Origin: Bacteroides sp.
GTDB lineage: Bacteria; Bacteroidota; Bacteroidia; Bacteroidales; Bacteroidaceae
Reading direction: 5' to 3'
Assembly: GCA_019412865.1 (NCBI GenBank)
Contig: DXOJ01000646.1
Location: 1-9,050 of the forward strand
Length of the DNA: 9,050 bases
Made by a program: the position numbers and the translations under genes. Positions 6,709 through 9,050 of this stretch are shown in pieces. The first letter of the stretch is position 1. Each line of letters opens with the position of its first letter. The notes below the pieces were generated by a model, which saw only the letters and a program-made list of their open reading frames with translations, was not told the DNA's origin and made no database searches.

Positions 6709-6715
6709 CATTTAT

Positions 6716-6735
6716 GTACTATATTGGTATAGTGC
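6716..6735. repeat. Small inverted repeat in the 3' untranslated region
   Basis: ACTATA (6718-6723) and TATAGT (6728-6733) form a perfect 6-bp stem around TTGG, which can extend to 8 bp with one wobble pair. It lies between the stop of the 6766-7812 gene and its terminator. It may protect the mRNA end or be a small binding site; it could also be chance in AT-rich DNA. Confidence 0.4.
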
Positions 6736-6765
6736 TTGTTATTCGAACTCCTATTTGGCATTATC

Positions 6766-7812
6766 TCATTGCCATGGAATGTCTTGTTCAATATCTTCTC
6801 CCATTTCTCCTGATTCGACTTCAATTCCTATGTCACTAGGTGTTCCTATATGTTCGATATTGGTTAGTGCGATAGAATGGGTATAGTTTCTCTTGAATGT
6901 GATACTGCTACTGATGATTGTCTTTTCTTCTGCTCCTGGAGTCTCTTCCCAAAATACTTCCACTTTTACATTCTCTGTTAAATGTTGATTATCACCAGTA
7001 GGTATATTGGCAGTGAGATTTCTCATGCTGACCATTTTTAATTCAGATTCAACAGTCTTATGAATATCTGCATTAGCATTCAAATAGATGCTTGGTGCGT
7101 CTTCAAGTTTTATTCTAAGACATCCTTTCTCTAAACCTGTTTGTTTGAATTTTACTCCGAAAAAACGGCGATAGAGCATGATGTGATTTTGCATACCATC
7201 TGTTACTTCCACTTTATCGTTTAATCCATGATAACGTTCGATGAACGGACGGTTGCAGGCGTCTTGTGATCCGTTCCTCGTTTGTATTCTCGGGTTTTCA
7301 ATATTGTATAAGAATTTGATTCCATCTGCTTGTTCGGCAGTCAGGAATTTGTTCAGGCATTCCCCTTTGATCTTTCCGCTACGTTCCAAATCGAAAGGGG
7401 CTCCGAAGAAGCCTTTTTCGTCTTTTATGATTGAGTCCTTTGCATTTGCAATCATAGAGCAAGAGATGCGATAAGTGTATCCATCAATAACTTTTATTTT
7501 TAGGTTATTGGGATCTTTCGCCTTGTCTAACTGGAAAATACCATAAGCGTATGGTTTTGAAGATGGATTCTGTCCCTCTTTGGGTGTCATGGTAATGGCG
7601 ATTCCCACTAATGTTTCACTTTCATTAATTTTGGTTGGAGTTGTAGCGCGTGCCATGGGCAGTTCGGTTGAGAGATAGTCTCCATCCAGTTGTAAGTTAA
7701 GTTCGGAATACGTAGTAGGAGGTGCCTGATACAGATCTTTCTCCTTAATACATGATTGTAGAGTAAAAGCTGTGAATAGACAGCCTGCGATCATAAGATG
7801 TTTGATTTTCAT
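6766..7812 (-). CDS. Lipoprotein of unknown function, second of a paralogous pair (possibly fimbrillin-like)
   Basis: A 348-residue lipoprotein precursor: MKIKHLM, a hydrophobic segment, lipobox TLQSC with C21, then IKEKD, whose charged residues could act as a surface export signal. After a beta-like stretch (SELNLQLDGDY) comes ELPMARAT with R55, then KPYAYGIF (86-93) and IDGYTYRISC (109-118). These blocks match the upstream gene in order. Later shared blocks are FFG-PF, a segment ending in IKLEDAPSIYL (234-244), and KRNYTHSIALTNIEHIG (307-323), followed by an acidic tail ending IPWQ. Besides the lipid cysteine there are four others (118, 152, 186, 231). Type V pilin precursors of Bacteroidota are lipoproteins with a beta-sandwich fold, cut after an arginine near the N-terminus; the arginine motif here would fit, but this is inference. 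The gene follows its paralogue by 34 bp without a visible promoter and is followed by a terminator. I do not recognise a named family with confidence. Confidence 0.8.
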   Translation of the reverse strand: MKIKHLMIAGCLFTAFTLQSCIKEKDLYQAPPTTYSELNLQLDGDYLSTELPMARATTPTKINESETLVGIAITMTPKEGQNPSSKPYAYGIFQLDKAKDPNNLKIKVIDGYTYRISCSMIANAKDSIIKDEKGFFGAPFDLERSGKIKGECLNKFLTAEQADGIKFLYNIENPRIQTRNGSQDACNRPFIERYHGLNDKVEVTDGMQNHIMLYRRFFGVKFKQTGLEKGCLRIKLEDAPSIYLNANADIHKTVESELKMVSMRNLTANIPTGDNQHLTENVKVEVFWEETPGAEEKTIISSSITFKRNYTHSIALTNIEHIGTPSDIGIEVESGEMGEDIEQDIPWQ

Positions 7813-7846
7813 ATGAATCTTTTTTAGTAGTTGTTGAGTATGATAA

Positions 7847-8872
7847 TTATTTCCCTATTTCTTGTTCTGATTCTTCCATTTCTGCTTCTTCACCAAAAGA
7901 GATAGTAGCATCCCCTATATGCTCATCTATCTTGACTATTTTGACTATGTTCTTTTTGTTTCTTTTCATTTTAATACTCTGATTGGTATATAGAGAATAC
8001 CATTTCTCTTCATTCGCCGGGCGGTAGGAAATAGTGAAAGCGATTGTTTCTTCTTCCTTAAGTTTGGCCGTATAATAGTCGGATATATCGTACATAGAGA
8101 TAATTCGTTCCTCCGTCCGGGATGTTCCATCTTTGGAATATAGTAGATAAAATGGAGCAACGTCCGCTGCTTTAATTTTGATGGAGTCACCCGGTGCAAG
8201 TTCGTCTGTAACGAATTGTATAGAATAATAAGCACGTTTCAATGTCATTGAAACGGAGGTATTCATATTGGGATTTGAAAAGTCCAATTGCTCACTGCCG
8301 AAAAAGCGTTTGACGGTAGGGTGAGTACTAATACTATCGCATTTTATATGCATTTCTCCTTTGTAAATATGTTGGTGAAATGCCCCATTGATATTCAGGG
8401 GATTGATTGAAATCTTTAGATCGTTGTTGACTAACCCGTTCACCTCTTTCTGCAGAGTAGATGAAAAAGGAAGTCCATAAAGTATGCTGTCACTTTGTAT
8501 TGTATAATATGGGCGGTCTTTATATCCCAGGAAGCTGCAGTCAAAGCGATACACATATCCTTCGATTAACCCGATTTCTACTCGATATGGATTATCGAAA
8601 AGGCCTGAAGCATAGGGCTGAAAAGAAGTCAGTCCTTTTCCTTTCCAAAAAACATTAACTGCATATATTCCGTCAGCCACCGTGGAGGTGGAACGGCTTA
8701 AAGGTTGTTCGGCTACTTCAAGAAAAGGAGCTATGTTTAAACTGACATTAAACTCTCTGCCGACAGGAAATGACGGTGTACTGTTTACTTCAGGTTCATT
8801 CTTACTGCTCTCACAAGATATAATTGAGAATGTTAAAAATATGAGTATAAGGTTCCAATGTTTTAGTAGCAT
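7847..8872 (-). CDS. Lipoprotein of unknown function, first of a paralogous pair (possibly fimbrillin-like)
   Basis: A 341-residue lipoprotein precursor: MLLKHW, a hydrophobic stretch, lipobox SIISC with C20, then ESSKNEPE. The mature part begins with REFNVSLNIAPF (39-50), then EQPLSRST with R60, QPYASGLFDNPYRVEIGLIEGYVYRFDC (85-112) and LYGLPF (131-136), and ends with KRNKKNIVKIVKIDEHIG (303-320) and a tail rich in Glu. The order and spacing of these blocks match the downstream gene, so the two come from an old duplication; overall identity looks low. The PYA-GLFDN / L-EGY-Y block is, as I recall, common in unnamed Bacteroides lipoproteins. A strong promoter lies 27 bp upstream of the start codon, giving a very short leader. 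No Shine-Dalgarno is visible, as is usual in Bacteroides. Outer-membrane location is likely; a role in adhesion or pili is a guess. Confidence 0.8.
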   Translation of the reverse strand: MLLKHWNLILIFLTFSIISCESSKNEPEVNSTPSFPVGREFNVSLNIAPFLEVAEQPLSRSTSTVADGIYAVNVFWKGKGLTSFQPYASGLFDNPYRVEIGLIEGYVYRFDCSFLGYKDRPYYTIQSDSILYGLPFSSTLQKEVNGLVNNDLKISINPLNINGAFHQHIYKGEMHIKCDSISTHPTVKRFFGSEQLDFSNPNMNTSVSMTLKRAYYSIQFVTDELAPGDSIKIKAADVAPFYLLYSKDGTSRTEERIISMYDISDYYTAKLKEEETIAFTISYRPANEEKWYSLYTNQSIKMKRNKKNIVKIVKIDEHIGDATISFGEEAEMEESEQEIGK

Positions 8873-8898
8873 GGGGATTATATTGTTTGTTTAGAGGG

Positions 8899-8930
8899 CA
8901 AATATACTGCTATTAATAGTTTTTTGCAAA
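8899..8930 (-). promoter_or_regulatory. Bacteroides-type promoter of the lipoprotein pair
   Basis: On the minus strand TTTG (8930-8927), a 20-bp spacer and TATATTTG (8906-8899) match the Bacteroides housekeeping-sigma consensus (TTTG, 19-21 bp, TAnnTTTG) in full. The start codon at 8872 is 27 bp from the -7 box, so the leader would be about 20 nt. Beyond this promoter to the right edge (8931-9050) only the hairpin at 9012-9042 was seen. Confidence 0.85.
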
Positions 8931-9011
8931 TAAAGTCCCTGTATTTATGTTGCAGATGTTTATCTATAATACATTATATAACTGAAAATAAAAACGCTTA
9001 TCTTCACTAAA

Positions 9012-9042
9012 GAAGCTAATATTCTACCTGAATAAGAGCTTC
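9012..9042. other. Stem-loop near the right edge, possibly a terminator of a gene outside
   Basis: GAAGCT (9012-9017) pairs with AGCTTC (9037-9042), and inside it TATTC (9020-9024) pairs with GAATA (9030-9034), separated by a 2x2 internal loop, with loop TACCT. The flanks are not strongly T-rich, so terminator activity is uncertain. On the minus strand it would lie between an unseen upstream gene and the lipoprotein promoter. Confidence 0.35.
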
Positions 9043-9050
9043 ATTTGGGT

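Noticed and set aside
6738..6752. TTCGAAC resembling a tRNA T-loop
   Set aside because: The flanking bases do not pair into a T-stem, and no acceptor, D or anticodon arms are present on either strand.
9024..9050. Minus-strand frame reading TQMKLLFR then stop, as the end of a gene entering from the right
   Set aside because: Only eight codons are visible, and another minus frame is also open here, so a coding end cannot be supported.

Overview
The window looks like the chromosome of a Bacteroides species (Bacteroidota), probably a gut member of the genus. Evidence for this is the N-succinylornithine-type transcarbamylase, a NigD-like lipoprotein, two lipoproteins that resemble Bacteroides surface proteins, and a promoter of the Bacteroides form (TTTG, 20 bp, TAnnTTTG). 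The species cannot be fixed from sequence reading alone. No RNA genes, CRISPR arrays, insertion sequences or phage genes were seen.

Left block, plus strand (1-4287): a tightly packed five-gene run that enters from outside the window. It holds the 3' part of an RluD-type 23S rRNA pseudouridine synthase, D-alanine--D-alanine ligase (ddl), a PlsC/PlsB-like acyltransferase, a NigD-like lipoprotein and a small rhodanese lipoprotein. rluD/ddl and acyltransferase/NigD overlap by ATGA, and NigD and rhodanese are 14 bp apart. The only real gap, between ddl and the acyltransferase, is filled by an element of 7-bp repeats arranged as a long inverted repeat. The run ends in a strong hairpin terminator that also serves the converging genes. 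Apart from rluD, the theme is the cell envelope: peptidoglycan precursor, phospholipid and lipoproteins.

Middle block, minus strand (4293-6710): proA (glutamate-5-semialdehyde dehydrogenase) followed by argF' (N-succinyl-L-ornithine carbamoyltransferase), which joins proline and arginine synthesis from glutamate in one unit. A second 7-bp repeat tract spans the proA stop codon and the gap to argF'. proA has its own Bacteroides-like -7 box and ribosome binding site. proB, the usual partner, is not present in the 2.5 kb upstream that is visible.

Right block, minus strand (6673-9050): two tandem, divergent paralogous lipoproteins of unknown function. They have a clear promoter in front and a hairpin terminator behind. 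Both show a lipobox, a conserved P-[ML]-[AS]-R-[AS]-T motif about 35-40 residues after the lipidated cysteine, a PYA-G-F ... GY-YR--C block and an acidic C-terminal tail. A fimbrillin-like (type V pilus) relationship is possible but unproven. This pair and the two 7-bp repeat elements are the least explained parts of the window.
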